64,000 nt of DNA from Dolomedes plantarius (taxonomy: Eukaryota > Arthropoda > Arachnida > Araneae > Dolomedidae): positions 105,338,315 through 105,402,314 of the forward strand of contig OU015496.1 in the NCBI GenBank assembly GCA_907164885.2. Reading direction: 5' to 3'. The notes under the pieces were generated by a model, which saw nothing but the letters and a program-made list of their open reading frames with translations, was not told the origin of the DNA and ran no database searches. Of the stretch, positions 10,220-21,477 are shown piece after piece; position 1 is the stretch's first letter; every line of letters starts with the position of its first letter. The translations under genes were made by a program, and so were the position numbers.

Positions 10220-10896
10220 TAATAAATACAACAATCAATGTATGCAATTGATGTAAAAAAAATATATATTTATAAGAAAATCGTAGCGGATATTTTTATA
10301 GACAAAATAATGTAGAAGAATATATTCGAATTAAATCTAATAGAACATACATACTAAAGAATATAGTACAGTTTGAAGAACATATTTTTTACTGTATTTT
10401 AATATTTTCTTGGATAATGTCCAATCGTCTGCCGCATTAGCAAGAAAAAAAATATTTTTTTGTCTATTTCGTTGCTATGCACGTGACGCAAAATTAGTTT
10501 AAAGTATCACAAAAAGGAAAAAAAACCACGTGATCAGCATTTAATAAATTAAATTCTAAAAACTAATCTTTAAAAATTCACCAAAAATCAGAAAATGGAG
10601 GTAAAGATTCGAAAAAGATTTCATTTTAAAGGATTTTTTATGATCTTTCTTGTGATATAAATTTTATAACCCTCAAATTATTATTTTAAATGCAAACTTA
10701 AAAAACGTTACTAAAACAGCTTAAAAATTTAATTTTAAAAAATCTAAGAAGAATTGTTCAAAAATCTTCTTTAGTGCACCCCTACACTATAAGAAGAATT
10801 GCCATGCAAAATTTCTGCCCTTTAGGTCCAGCGGTTTGGTCTGTGCGTTATATGTCAAAGTCAGTCAGTTAGTTAACTGTTTTATATGTATAGATT
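10101..10896 (+). repeat. Interspersed repeat family R1, copy b (full length)
   Basis: Starts AGCTGAATACCCGTATTTCG and ends with TTTATATGTATAGATT. The body matches copy a at 4691-5376 over almost its whole length. A (TA)n tract at 10169-10216 lies near the 5' end. No coding capacity. Confidence 0.65.
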
Positions 10897-11658
10897 AGAA
10901 GCTATGTGCTCCTTTTATGCACTTTCCGCAAGTTTCATGTAAGTAATTTGCATTTGATAATTTGTTATTAGAAAAACCCTGTGATAGCTTAGCATGGCTT
11001 CATATACTCCCTTACCTCAACGTGTGGACTGAAGGATCTAAGAGGTAAACATATGTAATACATTTATTCGTTTGTTAATTGGATGCAACGGCTAAATTTT
11101 TGTTTTCACAGCACATGCACTCAAATTCCAATCGGAAGCAACAGTGGTTAATTGATGACGTTATTCACCTGGCTTGAGTTGGGCAATCCTCGCTATAGAT
11201 CTATTCTTAGATGTTATCGCAGAAGGTATAGCTATAATGCAGGTTGGAGTAACTGTTACTTCGTTTCGTTTAGATAGAAAACAAACATGCTTAATTTCGC
11301 CGGAAGTCAAACGTCATACTCCTCTTCAGAATCGGAAGGCACAGTAAAAGTTATCTGTTTAGAAAATTGCTAAACCTTTATGGTCAACTTAATTATGAAT
11401 AGGGTCAAACCATATTACTTTTCACCCATGATTTCCAGACAAACCGTCGATAAGGTATGGGCAGAGAGAACTGTAAACAAACAATTTCTGCAGATCGTAT
11501 CCGCTGTAACATCACTAGATTCCCCAACTCTCTTTGGAGCTATTATTTAGAAGGGGGTGGATTGCGGCCCCCTCGGACACAGCCTTACATCCCACGAGGA
11601 TTTCAAGTGTGGGAGCGACAGGGTTGCATTGACCATCAGGGAGAGCCTGTGCGGACAC
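10897..11658. other. TLR-A intron left of the BEL element
   Basis: No supported gene. 11457-11750 is open on the plus strand but runs straight into the BEL LTR and has no recognisable domain. The last five bases, GACAC (11654-11658), are the left target duplication of the BEL element. Confidence 0.45.
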
Positions 11659-11880
11659 TATTAAAAACTAGAAACGAGTTCTCAAGAAAACTACGTAGTC
11701 AACCGACATCGTCCTTTATTTTATTTTTAATGCGTTCCTTTGCTTTTTAATTTTAAAAGATCACTCGACGCGCTACGCGCGATAAAAACCACAGCACGGT
11801 CTACAAAATAGGGTCGCTCGCAAGTGAGCAAGGAGGAAACAAAAACAATGAGTATTCAGAGCACAGTTACAAACTCAACA
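11659..11880 (-). repeat. BEL/Pao 3' LTR
   Basis: 222 bp, nearly identical to 15982-16203. On the minus strand it begins TGTTGAGTTTGTAACTGTG and ends CTAGTTTTTAATA. It is immediately preceded (minus strand) by the purine-rich AAAAGGTGGGAGGA, a polypurine tract. Confidence 0.9.
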
Positions 11881-12054
11881 TCCTCCCACCTTTTAATTAT
11901 AAAAGATAATCAAAATTTTAAAAAACATATATAAAACACATAAGCAAAAAATTAAACAATCTTAGGTACTAAAGCAACTGCAAATATACTTATAACAATA
12001 AATCAATAAACAAGTAAACATGAAAACAAATTACAATAAAAAATATAGTTAAAT

Positions 12055-15000
12055 TTATAAGACCAGTCTCTCTGGAACTTTAATTGTCCTTCCAAACCTG
12101 CTTAATTTCGGCTCGTCTTTGTCATCATTTCTGACCGCCTGCTTCGTAACATGGGAAACCACAGTATCTAGACCATCAGCAGTAACCGTTTCTAAGTTCC
12201 TTAAACTAAATCGTTTGCAGATAGTACAATTAGCTACGACAAGTCGGACCGTTTTTCTTCCATTAAGAATAGAAAACTTTTCCCTCAACAAATTTAAAAG
12301 GATCTGGACTCCGGCGTGACAATTCTTAACATGGGTGTAGAAAATAAGTCGTTTTACAACTTCGTGCTTTGAAGGAAGAACAATAGGTTTAATAAAATCT
12401 TCACAGTCTTTTCTAAAAAGTATTTTAGTTTTTTTAAGAATGATTCCTTGATCATCTTTAAATATTTTAAGAGTTTTCAATCTTCCATCACGTTCCGAAA
12501 CAAATGATTCCTTTTGAATCATAAGCAGTGTTTTCATCTCTACTCGATGAAATTCTGTAGCTGATAGTTCTCCGTGTTTTCTTTCCTGCGGATTTGAACA
12601 ATTATGCTTAAAACGGAGAATCCATGCTACGAGACGTGCAATTTTTTCATAGTTAGAAAAATACTTATAGTACCAACTGGTATCGCTAATGGTTTTATGA
12701 CTTGTTAGCATACAAATTGTCTTTGACTTTTCATTTTCAATCTGTTCTTCATTCCAACTAAGGCAAGAGGAATTAATTAGATAGTGGAATTCTGAGGGAT
12801 CGTTCATCCACTGTGGACCCTCTCACCATCTTGAAGTAACAAGCTGTTTCGACAGGCAGCCTCTTGGACGGTAAATCTGCCGGATTCTTTACCCCAGGAA
12901 TGTGTCTCCATGATGAAGGGTCACTAAAATTTCTGATTTCTTGAACACGATTTCGGACAAAAACGGACCAGTTCTCTTCCCTTGATATCCATGCGAACAC
13001 AGTAGAAAAATCACTCCAGTAATACCTTTCAATATTTCTGCAACCTAGCGCATCAGTGATTGAATTTGCTAATCTGGCTCCAATCACTGCAGCAAGAAGC
13101 TCCATTCTCGGTATAGTTGCGCCTCTTAAAGGAGCAACTCGGGACTTCGCAGCGAGAAGAAACACTTAAATTTGGTCTTCTTTTTCAATCATCAAGAATG
13201 TAACAGCTGCGTATGCATCTTTACTTCCATCAACGAAAGTATAAATGGCGCACTTATTTAAATCTTCTGAAGAAATTTGGATGAATCTAGGAATATGAAT
13301 ATCACTTAAAACTTTAAGATCTTGAAACCAGCTCAAATATTCTTTACGGAGTTCACCGGTTATCTCTTCATCCCAGCTGATTCCTATCTTCCGTGCTTTC
13401 TGTAGCATTAGTTTGGGACAAAGCGTAACTGGAGAGACAAAACCAAAAGGATCAAATATCTTGTGAACTGCCGATAATATACTTCGTTTTGTTACCTTTT
13501 CCACACTGAGATCTTTCAACCATTTCATATTTATTTTCAGTGTGTCCAGTTCCTTATTCCAAATCAACCCTAGAACTTGTGTTTCTGTCTTGTTATTGGT
13601 TTCACTGAAGTCACCAGAATACTCCCATTCTCTTAGATCAAATCCACCTTTGGCCATCAAAATCTTTGAATAAGAGATAAACTTCTCTAACTGTTCTTTA
13701 CTGTGAACACTATTAACGACATTATCCACATAGCAACTCTGTGAAAGTCTTTTCTTGAAAGATGCATCAAATCCTTCACTGTTCTGAATGTGGTACTCGA
13801 TAACCGAAGCCAAAAGGAAAGGGCTGCATTTTGCACCAAAAACAAGTCTAGCGTGGCGAAAAACTCGAAGTTCTTTATCCTTCAAATTTTTCCACGCAAA
13901 TAATCTCGATCATCTTTGCGAACACTTATTTGTAGAAAAGCCTTTCTAATGTCGGCTATAACACCAAATTTTCTCTCTATGAATCTCAGTAGAATGTCTG
14001 GAATAAGTTCAATTAAATTAGGACCACCTTGTAGGCATTGGTTCAAAGAAGGGTGATTTGCTAATCTAGCCGACGCATCAAATACTGGACGGATTGGAGT
14101 AGTACTGCTGCTTACTTTTATCACTGGATGATGAGGCAAGTAATTGCCGTAAGAGTTTACTTCCCCTATTGGGACCTCTTCTATGATGCCCTCATTAAGC
14201 CAACTACACAAAACGTTTTCATATTCCTGATACAAATTGAGAACTAAAAGTCTCGAAGTAGTATAATTCAACCTTTTCTCAGCTAAACTATAATTATCAG
14301 GTAAAGGTGATTTATCATCCGCCCAAGGTAAACAAACCTCATAACGACTATCACTGTTAATTGCCACAGTTTCTAAGAAATATTCCTTAGTCTTAAGATC
14401 AATCTCATGTTTAGACTTTTTCTCAATAGGATCCTTGATCCCTATTACATCTAAACTCCAGAGATCTGCGATAGTCGCTTCGTTAACAAACAATGATGTC
14501 ACTGTCATGGCTAAGTTTTCATTTGAAGATTGTCTCTGGCACTTTACCCATCAAAGACCATCCTAAATAGGTTTCCATAGCTATAAGACCCGAAGCTAAC
14601 TCCCTTTTCCTACCAGTCAACATTTTCCCCATAACGTCAGCTCCTATGAGAACATCAATAGCCTCACAACAGTCACTGACATCAGTCAAAACAATGCCAT
14701 TTTCTTTTAGCTCTTTTATCCACGAGCCTTCATATATCGGTTGTATATTTTCACAAATTGTAGGTTGATCTAAAACTTCAAAATTTCACCTAAATGTTTT
14801 ATTCAAATTTTGTAATCTTATTTTATAACGATTATGCTTGCATTCCTTCGTAGTTATTCCACCGAAAAGCGAATGCATCCATTTTTCTTGATTAAGGGGA
14901 ATATAGTTCATTTCTTCGGTCACAGTTTTCAAAATACAACTTTTAGGTGACGCCGAATCTAGGAGTAATCGTACAACTCTTTCTTTATCATCGGAAATGA

Positions 15001-15313
15001 GTGTAGCTTTCAGAGTTTAAAGAAATACTTTAGGGCTACGTTTACTGAAATTGGACATATTAACTTCAATTTCCGCCAATTTTTCTTCTTTTTTCTGATC
15101 AGTTTTAATTTGTGAATCAAGTACATCGCACATTAAAGGAACATGGTTCTTAGAACAAATCAAGCACTTTAGAAATACTCTGGAAACTAGTATGATATAC
15201 CCCCCCCTCCCCCAATGGTGATTTTGGCGATTTTTTTTGTCGCCAAGCAGAATGCGTGTCTTTGAAAGTCCTAAAAATACGCATTTTTTATACTGTACAA
15301 CCACAAAAAACAC
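12055..15313 (-). pseudogene. BEL/Pao gag-pol remnant
   Basis: Minus-strand order: a gag-type zinc knuckle CLICSKNHVPLMC (about 15165-15130); a protease region with LLLDSASPKSC (about 14970); the RT N-half (14508-13882) with RPVFDASARLA and GVIADIRKAFLQISVRKDDR; the RT C-half (13885-13166) with CYVDNVVNSV and KILMAKGGFDLREW; RNase H (13165-12773) with IPRMELLAAVIGARL, YYWSDFSTVFAWI and VKNPADLPSKR; then 12807-12055 with the integrase zinc-binding HVKNCHAGVQIL...CTICKRF. The sequence jumps from there to a pol C-terminal end resembling GRTIKVPERLVL, skipping the integrase catalytic core. Stops near 15017, 14786, 14530 and 13166 and frameshifts near 13884 and 12790 make it non-functional. Gag upstream of the knuckle is not recognisable. 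Confidence 0.85.
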
Positions 15314-15981
15314 ATAAATAGAAAAAATAAAAGCTGAAAAATAATAAGAAATTTGTTAAGTGGGGGGGACTGCAGCCCCACCCCACACCCACCACGCGAC
15401 AAAAAGTCAGTATAGTGCAACTAATAATAATTCATTTAAATAAACATAAAATACATCTTGGTTAAATATATATATCTTGATTAAACATAAATTAAAGCAC
15501 AAATACAATAGAAAAAAATACATGTTGGCAATAGAATTTTAAAAAAAACGCATCTATACTGAAATTTTGTACTCCTCCAAGTTAATCCCCGAAACAATTT
15601 CAATAAATTTATTAAAACAATCTACATTTACCGCTAAACGTGATTTCCGAAACATGTGCATCGATAGGTAGAATTTAAAATCTGCCTTACGATTGTAACC
15701 ACGAACCATGCCGAATAGATTTCTAAGTGTTACATTGCTCCCCCCCCCACCCACCCAATAACTTTCCTACAAACAAATGTAAAACCATCAGAATAAGAAC
15801 TTTAATCCTCATCTCTGACCCACATTTTTTGCAATTCGCGCCCCAACCTCCAACTGTTATTTAATATTTTGACGGAGCATTACACCACAGTAAAAACCGG
15901 CAACACAACAACCAAAACAAAGGGCGCCAGATTTGGCAAGAAATCTCTTGGGGGGGGGGGTATATCATACTTGTACCAAAA
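15314..15981. other. BEL internal region 5' of the zinc knuckle, C/G-rich runs
   Basis: Gag should lie here but no gag motif is recognised. Several long G or C runs occur. A segment around TAGTATGATATACCCCCCC (about 15188) recurs inverted next to the LTR (about 15950-15975), which suggests rearrangement or an inserted MITE that replaced gag. Confidence 0.4.
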
Positions 15982-16203
15982 TATTAAAAACTAGAAACGA
16001 GTTCTCAAGAAAACTACGTAGTCAACCGACATCGTCCTTTATTTTATTTTTAATGCGTTCCTTTGCTTTTTAATTTTAAAAGATCACTCGACGCGCTACG
16101 CGCAATAAAAACCACAGCACGGTCTACAAAATAGGGTCGCTCGCAGATGAGCAAGGAGGATATAAAAACAATGAGTATTCAGAGAACAGTTACAAACTCA
16201 ACA
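15982..16203 (-). repeat. BEL/Pao 5' LTR
   Basis: 222 bp, a few differences from the 3' LTR (for example CGCGATAAA against CGCAATAAA), followed at its outer edge by the GACAC target duplication. The low divergence suggests relatively recent insertion despite the broken coding region. Confidence 0.9.
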
Positions 16204-16208
16204 GACAC

Positions 16209-16868
16209 CACGCTGTTAGATGTTCTTTTTTTCAGAGAAGAAATCCAGTGCGGACAGAAACGCTGTCCTGCTGTTTTTTTGCAATCTCTCCGGTTACGTT
16301 CTAATTGGGGTCTTGGGAGTTTATGTAGAATAGTGTATGTAAGTTTTGTAATATATTCTTGTGTATATAGCAAAGGTCATACATTTTAATCTTTTCTCGC
16401 CTCTTCCATTCACTGAGAACGTTACACCGCTGAACCGAAGGGGGGCAAAAATGGAGAATTTGAATTTGTCGACGGCGTGAATCCATGATTCATTAAATGG
16501 CTGTGCAAAAGAACCTTAAAAAAGGCAAAAAAGGTTATTATATTCTTTTCGTAAGGACTTTAGTTCAAAATCCCCTCACTAAATTGAGTTTATTCCTCAA
16601 GCAACTAATTGAAAATTTTATAAAAGCAAGTACTTTTGAAATACGCTTAAATCTCAAGGCATCAATATTTTGCCACTCCGTGACGCCAGCAGCTGATGCC
16701 TCATACCATCCTTATTAAACTCGGGACAATGCGTATAGCTTGCCATAAAGGGTCAAAGATGAAGGACCCGAACAACCATAGTTCTGTTTCTTCATAATAA
16801 CTATGTGGTTAAAAAGCGTTGTAGTATTTCTACTAATTCTAGTAAAATGTAATTTCTCTTGTTTGCAG
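16209..16868. other. TLR-A intron, nothing recognised
   Basis: Overlapping short frames on both strands but no domain. It ends at the TTGTTTGCAG acceptor of the transmembrane exon. Confidence 0.4.
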
Positions 16869-17060
16869 TTATTCTTCTGTGTGTAGCAACTGGTTTTCTG
16901 GTGTACTGCTGTTACTGTTACCATAAAAAGGCGTGGTTTTTTGCTCATGCAATAACGAGCTTGAAAAAGGAAGGGGACGAAGACTTGGGTAAAAAGTACG
17001 ATGCGTTTATCTCTGCAGCTGATGAGGACTTGCACCTGGTTGAAAATTTTGTTATACCAG
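16869..17060 (+). CDS. TLR-A exon: transmembrane segment and TIR box 1
   Basis: 192 bp between TTTGCAG and GTATAG. It encodes a hydrophobic membrane segment (ILLCVATGFLVYCCYCY), a basic stop-transfer, then KKYDAFISAADEDL, the TIR box 1. The first two bases complete an Ile codon begun at 6850, and the last base starts a Glu codon completed at 21345. The TLR-B exon at 38476-38667 has identical length and phases. Confidence 0.9.
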
Positions 17061-17109
17061 GTATAGTATTTTTCAAATTAACCCATGAAACGGGTGTTGC
17101 TTGACAGGA

Positions 17110-17230
17110 GGACTTAAAAACAAACACACACGAATATAAATAAATAAATAAAGAAAGAAACAAACACACACACACACATACATACATACATACATGCATA
17201 CATACATACATACATACATATATATATATA
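17110..17230. repeat. (CACA)n/(CATA)n/(TA)n microsatellite
   Basis: Simple repeats of CA, CATA and TA, directly abutting the TA target site of the Tc1 element that starts at 17231. Confidence 0.8.
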
Positions 17231-18729
17231 CACTAGTTATCAAAAATTAAGGAAAATCACCAAAAGAGGGATAACACTTCAAAACTAGGCCAATCTGTTT
17301 AAAATTTGAATATGCAGTTAAGTAAAAGGTGCTGAACAATACTACATTATGCAAAATAGTGCCGCTGCAGTCGGAATACGTCATTTGCGAGGAGCATAAA
17401 AGTGCATGTCTCAGAGCAAAGCTGCAATTGTATCTGCGAGGCTGAGATTAGACATCTGACATAGCCAAATCGTAACAATGACTTCCAGGTATCATTTGAC
17501 CGAAGAACTGCGATGATGAGCGATTGGGAGACTAAAGGCGGGACAAAGTCAGACAGAAGTGGCCAGATGGCTAAATGTGAATCCGTCTGTGGTTCATAGA
17601 CTTTGGCAACAATTTCTAACCACGGATTCGGCATCCAGGAGGTTCAGCCAAGGACGGCCATACGCTACGACGAGTGCCGATGACCGATATTTGTCATTAT
17701 GCGCACGAAGGAATAGAACCTTAACTCCATCTTCAGATCCTCCCTCGCTACAAGCTCTGGAAGGTTGGTATCAACGTCAACCCTGCGTAGAAGGCTTCAC
17801 GAAGGCGGTATTTTTGCGAGGCGACCAGCCATTTGCGTCCCGCTCACGTCACGCCATAGGCGGGAACGTTTGCAGTTGGGAACGTCAACGTGTCCCCGAC
17901 GCGTGATCAATGGAGGGCTGTTCTCTTTACATATGAGTCCAGGTTTAGCCTCCAAAGCGATAGTAGGCGTATTTTCATTTGGAGATAACCTGGAACTCGT
18001 TTTCATCCATCACACATCCGTGAAAGAGATGCATACGGATCAGGCAGTGTCTGTGTTTGGGGTGGTTGACGCACATACCTCCTTTGGGTAGACGCACATA
18101 CCTCCATGTCTTTCCCCGTGGAAATGTGAATGCTCACACCTATAGAGATGACATGCTTGATGCTTATGTGCGCCCTTATGCGAGGACAATAGGTGATGCT
18201 TTCGTACTACAGGACGATAACGCGAGACAGTACAGGGCTCGTATCGTTTATGCTTATCTTGAGCAGGAAACAATTCAGCGCATGGAGTGGCCAATTCGAT
18301 CAAGGGACCTGAATCCTATCGAGCATGTTTGGGACGCTTTAGGACGACGTATAGCTGCTCTCAATGCTCCTCCTAGAACCCTAGCTACACTTTCAACTGT
18401 TTTGCAAGAGCAATGGCTCTCACTTCCTACCGAACTCATAAACCGCATAATTGACAGAATCACACATCGCTGTATCTGTTGTATTGCTTCTCGGGGGATC
18501 ATATGCCATATTAAAGGTACTTTTCCTATACCAAACTGACACATCCGATTTGTTCATTGTATACATATGCAAGTTTCTATAACACCATAATTGTCTGGCA
18601 ATTTCTTTTTATGCTGTTTTATACCTATCTATGTGTTATATAATTTGTATAAGTTTCATTAAATTCTACGCGTAACTTTTTGAGTAATCGCTATTTTTGT
18701 GACTTTTCCTTAATTTTTGATAACTAGTG
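17231..18729 (+). mobile_element. Tc1-like element C (1499 bp) with decayed transposase
   Basis: Terminal inverted repeats start CACTAGTTATCAAAAATTAA and are mirrored exactly over about 26 bp at the right end, with TA on both sides. The plus-strand coding region runs from an ATG at 17478 to about 18539. It shows a helix-turn-helix with EVARWLNVNPSVVHRLWQQF, then a second HTH motif STSTLRRRLHEGGIFARRP, the second catalytic Asp in FVLQDDNARQYRA and the catalytic Glu in RDLNPIEHVWDALGRR. Early TGATGA stops and at least two frameshifts (near 17765 and 18060) disable it. It sits in the intron between TLR-A TIR exons. Confidence 0.85.
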
Positions 18730-18753
18730 TATTTTAGCTCTTCAGTGTATATA

Positions 18754-20343
18754 CCGGGTGCGTCATAAATTCGTGCAAAGTTCAAAAATTTGTAATTAAA
18801 GAAGCAATGCTCGGAAAAATTTTCTAATTGCGCCAATAGGATCAGAGGGACATTGGATTTTTTTCCATGTAAAAGAAAAAGTTTCCAAAAGTAACCAAAA
18901 GAGGGCGCTCACACGTCATGCTAGGACGTTTTATGCAAATCAAGCTATCAATAAAACACCTGGATCAATAAAACACAAATGGATCCTTCATTCGAAACCG
19001 GCAGCATGCTTTCTTTACCAGATCGAGCGTTGGTGGTTAAACTTTTCTACAAGAATGGTAAATCCACAACTATTGCATTGGGAAAGTTTCGCACGGAGAA
19101 AGGACTGAAGGCGCAAAAAAGCCCTGTTTCATTGAATGGGATACTGAATTTAGTACGACGTTTTGAGTCAACGGGGAGTTTGGAGGATCGTCCACGAAGT
19201 GGCAGACCATCCTTGAGCGCAGACTTCGTCCATGTCGTACAAAGTATCATGGAAGATTTGGGAGCCAAGACATCACCGGGACGATATAGCAGTGCACGTG
19301 AAGCTGGGAGAAGAACGGGGATTCCGGAACCGTCGATACGACGTATTCTGCAAGGAATGTTGAATCTGTATCCGTACAAAATCCAGGCACTTCACCAGTT
19401 ATTACTGGCAGATACAGATGCAAGACAAAACTTTGCTACATGGTCTCTGGCACAAATGGAACGTAACCCACAATGTTTGCTGAGCGTCATGTGGACGGAT
19501 GAAGCCCACTTTTCACTGCATGGTGACGTTAATACGCAAAGCAGTCGTATCTGGGAGACATCAAACCCTCGTCAGTACCTGAGCCAGCCACTGCATTCTC
19601 CTCATGTGACTGTTTGGTGTGGTTTCACCTCGTCTTTTATTCTGGGCCCTTTCTTTTTTGAAGAGCTTTGTCCTGTATCCGGCAGGAAAACCCGTACAGT
19701 CACTGCAGCACGGTATCTTACGCTTTTGCGTGACCACGTTAACCCTGCATTGCAGGAAAGACATGCGTTACCTGTTGTCACCTTCATGCAGGATGGTGCC
19801 CGGCCCCACATTTCCCGTGATGTCAAGACGTTCATGATGGACTCTTTCACTGAATACCGAGTTCGATAAGTCGTGGTTGTAAGGTTCAGTGGTCCTCACG
19901 AATACCAGACTTGACCCCGGCAAATTTTTATTTGTGGAGATACTTAAAGTCTCATGTGTACTGGGGCTCCCCAACACTTTCGTAGAACTGAAAAATGTCA
20001 TTCGACAGACACTCCACTGTAATGGGCTTAGTGACGAGCTTCACTTGCATATTACCTTGTGCTGGTGGTAATGTTGAACATATGTTACTTTAAAATAAAT
20101 GCACCGTCTCATGTTATTATGATCTGTTTGATTTTCTGTTTGAGTTTGCCTGATTTGCATAAAACGTCTCAGTATGACGTGTGAGCGCCCTCTTTCGGTT
20201 ATTTCTGGAAACTTTTTTTTTTTTACATGGAAAAAAAAATCCAATGTCGCTCTGATCCTATTGGCGCAAACAGAAAATTTTTCCGTGCATTACTTCCTTT
20301 ATTACGAATTTTTGAACTATGTACGAATTTATGACGCACCTGG
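18754..20343 (+). mobile_element. mariner/IS630-type element D (1590 bp) with long inverted repeats
   Basis: Ends CCGGGTGCGTCATAAATTCG (left) and its near-complement (right) are flanked by TA. Similarity between the ends continues inward for roughly 190 bp (18754-18947 against about 20150-20343), much longer than classical Tc1 repeats. The transposase lies between. The element begins only 24 bp after element C ends. Confidence 0.85.
18979..19998 (+). pseudogene. DDxD transposase of element D, frameshifted near the C-terminus
   Basis: A 296-codon frame (18979-19869) has an N-terminal HTH region, FESTGSLEDRPRSGRPS linker, first catalytic Asp in VMWTDEAHFSL and second in TFMQDGARPH. A one-base shift near 19865 moves the reading to a frame encoding PDLTPANFYLWRYLKS. 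Related transposases normally have PDLTPADF here, so the third catalytic residue appears to be Asn instead of Asp. About 42 residues separate the second catalytic Asp from it, longer than the 34 of Tc1/mariner. Both lesions make it inactive, although the long intact frame suggests modest age. Confidence 0.8.
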
Positions 20344-20351
20344 TATATACA

Positions 20352-21045
20352 GATGGAGGACAAAATAATACGAACACCTGTGAAATAATGGAAAATCTTT
20401 ATTAATAGGGGGTTGGACCATCCTTTGACTGAAGTACAGATTTAATGCGACGTGGGACAGATGCATAAAGGTCATGGACAATATTTAAAGGAATATTAAG
20501 CCATTCCTCCTGCAGAGCGGTCTCTAATTCCGAAAGTCCGGATGGAGGTGGAAATCGGGACCGAAGTTTGGACTCCAAATATTGCCATAAATGTTCAATA
20601 ATATTCAAGTCCGGAGACTGAGGGGGCCAGGCGAGATGTTCAACTGTATCGTCATACTCTTTGAACTATTCTTGAACACACCTAGCAGTGTGGATAGGGG
20701 CGTTGTCGTCTTGTAAAAGCGGTCGCTCTCCAGGGAATACAGTCTGGACAAAAGGATGGACATGATCCCCTAGAACGCTTAGATAGTGATTGGATTTGAT
20801 CCTCCCATGCAGAATAACAAGTGGCCCAAGACCGCGCCAAGATATCGCACCCCATACCATAATGGAGCCACCCCCATGTTTCACAGTCGAAAAGATGCAT
20901 TCAGGATGAAACGCTTCTTTGGGCGTTCTCCAGACATAAATGCGTCCGGTCGTCTGAAATAGGGGGAATGACGATTCATCTGACCATATTACCTGTTGCC
21001 ACTGCTGTGGGGACCAGCCTTTGTGATCTCTTCACCATTGGCGTC
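20352..21045 (-). pseudogene. Tc1-like element E, 5'-truncated (minus strand)
   Basis: The outer end CAGATGGAGGACAAAATAAT matches a Tc1-type terminus and lies 8 bp after element D. On the minus strand, IWSDESSF-type sequence (about 20980), HGGGSIMVWGAISWRG, LLQDDNAPIHTARCVQE, one in-frame TAG, then NIIEHLWQYLESKLRSR and the C-terminal SKDGPTPY are read. The first part of the transposase and the other terminus are missing, with a short TTGAAAGCATTAGTTGC duplication near 21050. Confidence 0.8.
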
Positions 21046-21344
21046 GCTTGAAAGCATTAGTTGCTGTCATGCTTGAAAGCATTAGTTGCATTAGTTGTTG
21101 TATTTCTTTAGAATAAATTTACAGCTGGGTTGGAAAAATATGTTGTGAGAATTCATGTGTAATTTTAAAATTGTCACGCCGTGTTTAGTTTGTCCAGTAT
21201 TGGTATTGTCCAGTATTGGTATAAACTTGTAATGCTAGCAATTATAAATAAGCTTATTATATTAGCGAGTACTGCATCTCAAAAACATTATTCGAAAATG
21301 AGGGAAAATTTTTATAGATAATATTTCTTTTTATACAATTCTAG

Positions 21345-21477
21345 AATTGGAGCACAAAACGCCCTTTTATTCATTATTCGAGCCTAGAAGAAACATGCCA
21401 GCCGAGGATGTGTATGAAATAGAGAAATTAATGGAAGAAGTCGTCAAGAGTAAAAGGATCATAGTGCTTATCTCAGA
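21345..21477 (+). CDS. TLR-A exon: TIR box 2 (BB loop)
   Basis: 133 bp between ACAATTCTAG and GTATATTG. It reads LEHKTPFYSLFEPRRNMPAE... and ends SKRIIVLISE, i.e. the TIR BB loop and following strand. It keeps the same length and phase as TLR-B 36485-36617. The loop reads RNMPAE where the TIR consensus is RDxxPG. Confidence 0.85.

Larger units (their letters stand above)
11659..16203 (-). mobile_element. BEL/Pao LTR retrotransposon, complete ends, degenerate and internally deleted
   Basis: Two 222-bp direct LTRs (11659-11880 and 15982-16203) bound the element, flanked by identical GACAC duplications (11654-11658 and 16204-16208). The internal minus-strand coding region carries a zinc knuckle, aspartic protease, reverse transcriptase, RNase H and integrase zinc-binding domain of BEL/Pao type. 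The integrase catalytic core is missing and there are several stops and frameshifts. At 4545 bp it is shorter than typical autonomous BEL elements (usually above 5-6 kb, family knowledge). It sits in the TLR-A intron between the LRRCT2 and transmembrane exons, in antisense orientation to the host gene. Confidence 0.9.

Noticed and set aside
11457..11750. 97-codon plus-strand frame as a host gene
   Set aside because: Its second half is antisense BEL LTR, and the first half has no recognisable domain.
13720..13740. YVDN instead of YVDD as an inactivating RT mutation in the BEL element
   Set aside because: I recall YVDN-type motifs as common in BEL/Pao RTs, so it is not evidence of inactivation by itself; stops and deletions are.
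19047..19850. Antisense frames opposite the element D transposase
   Set aside because: Shadow frames of a long coding region; no domain of their own.
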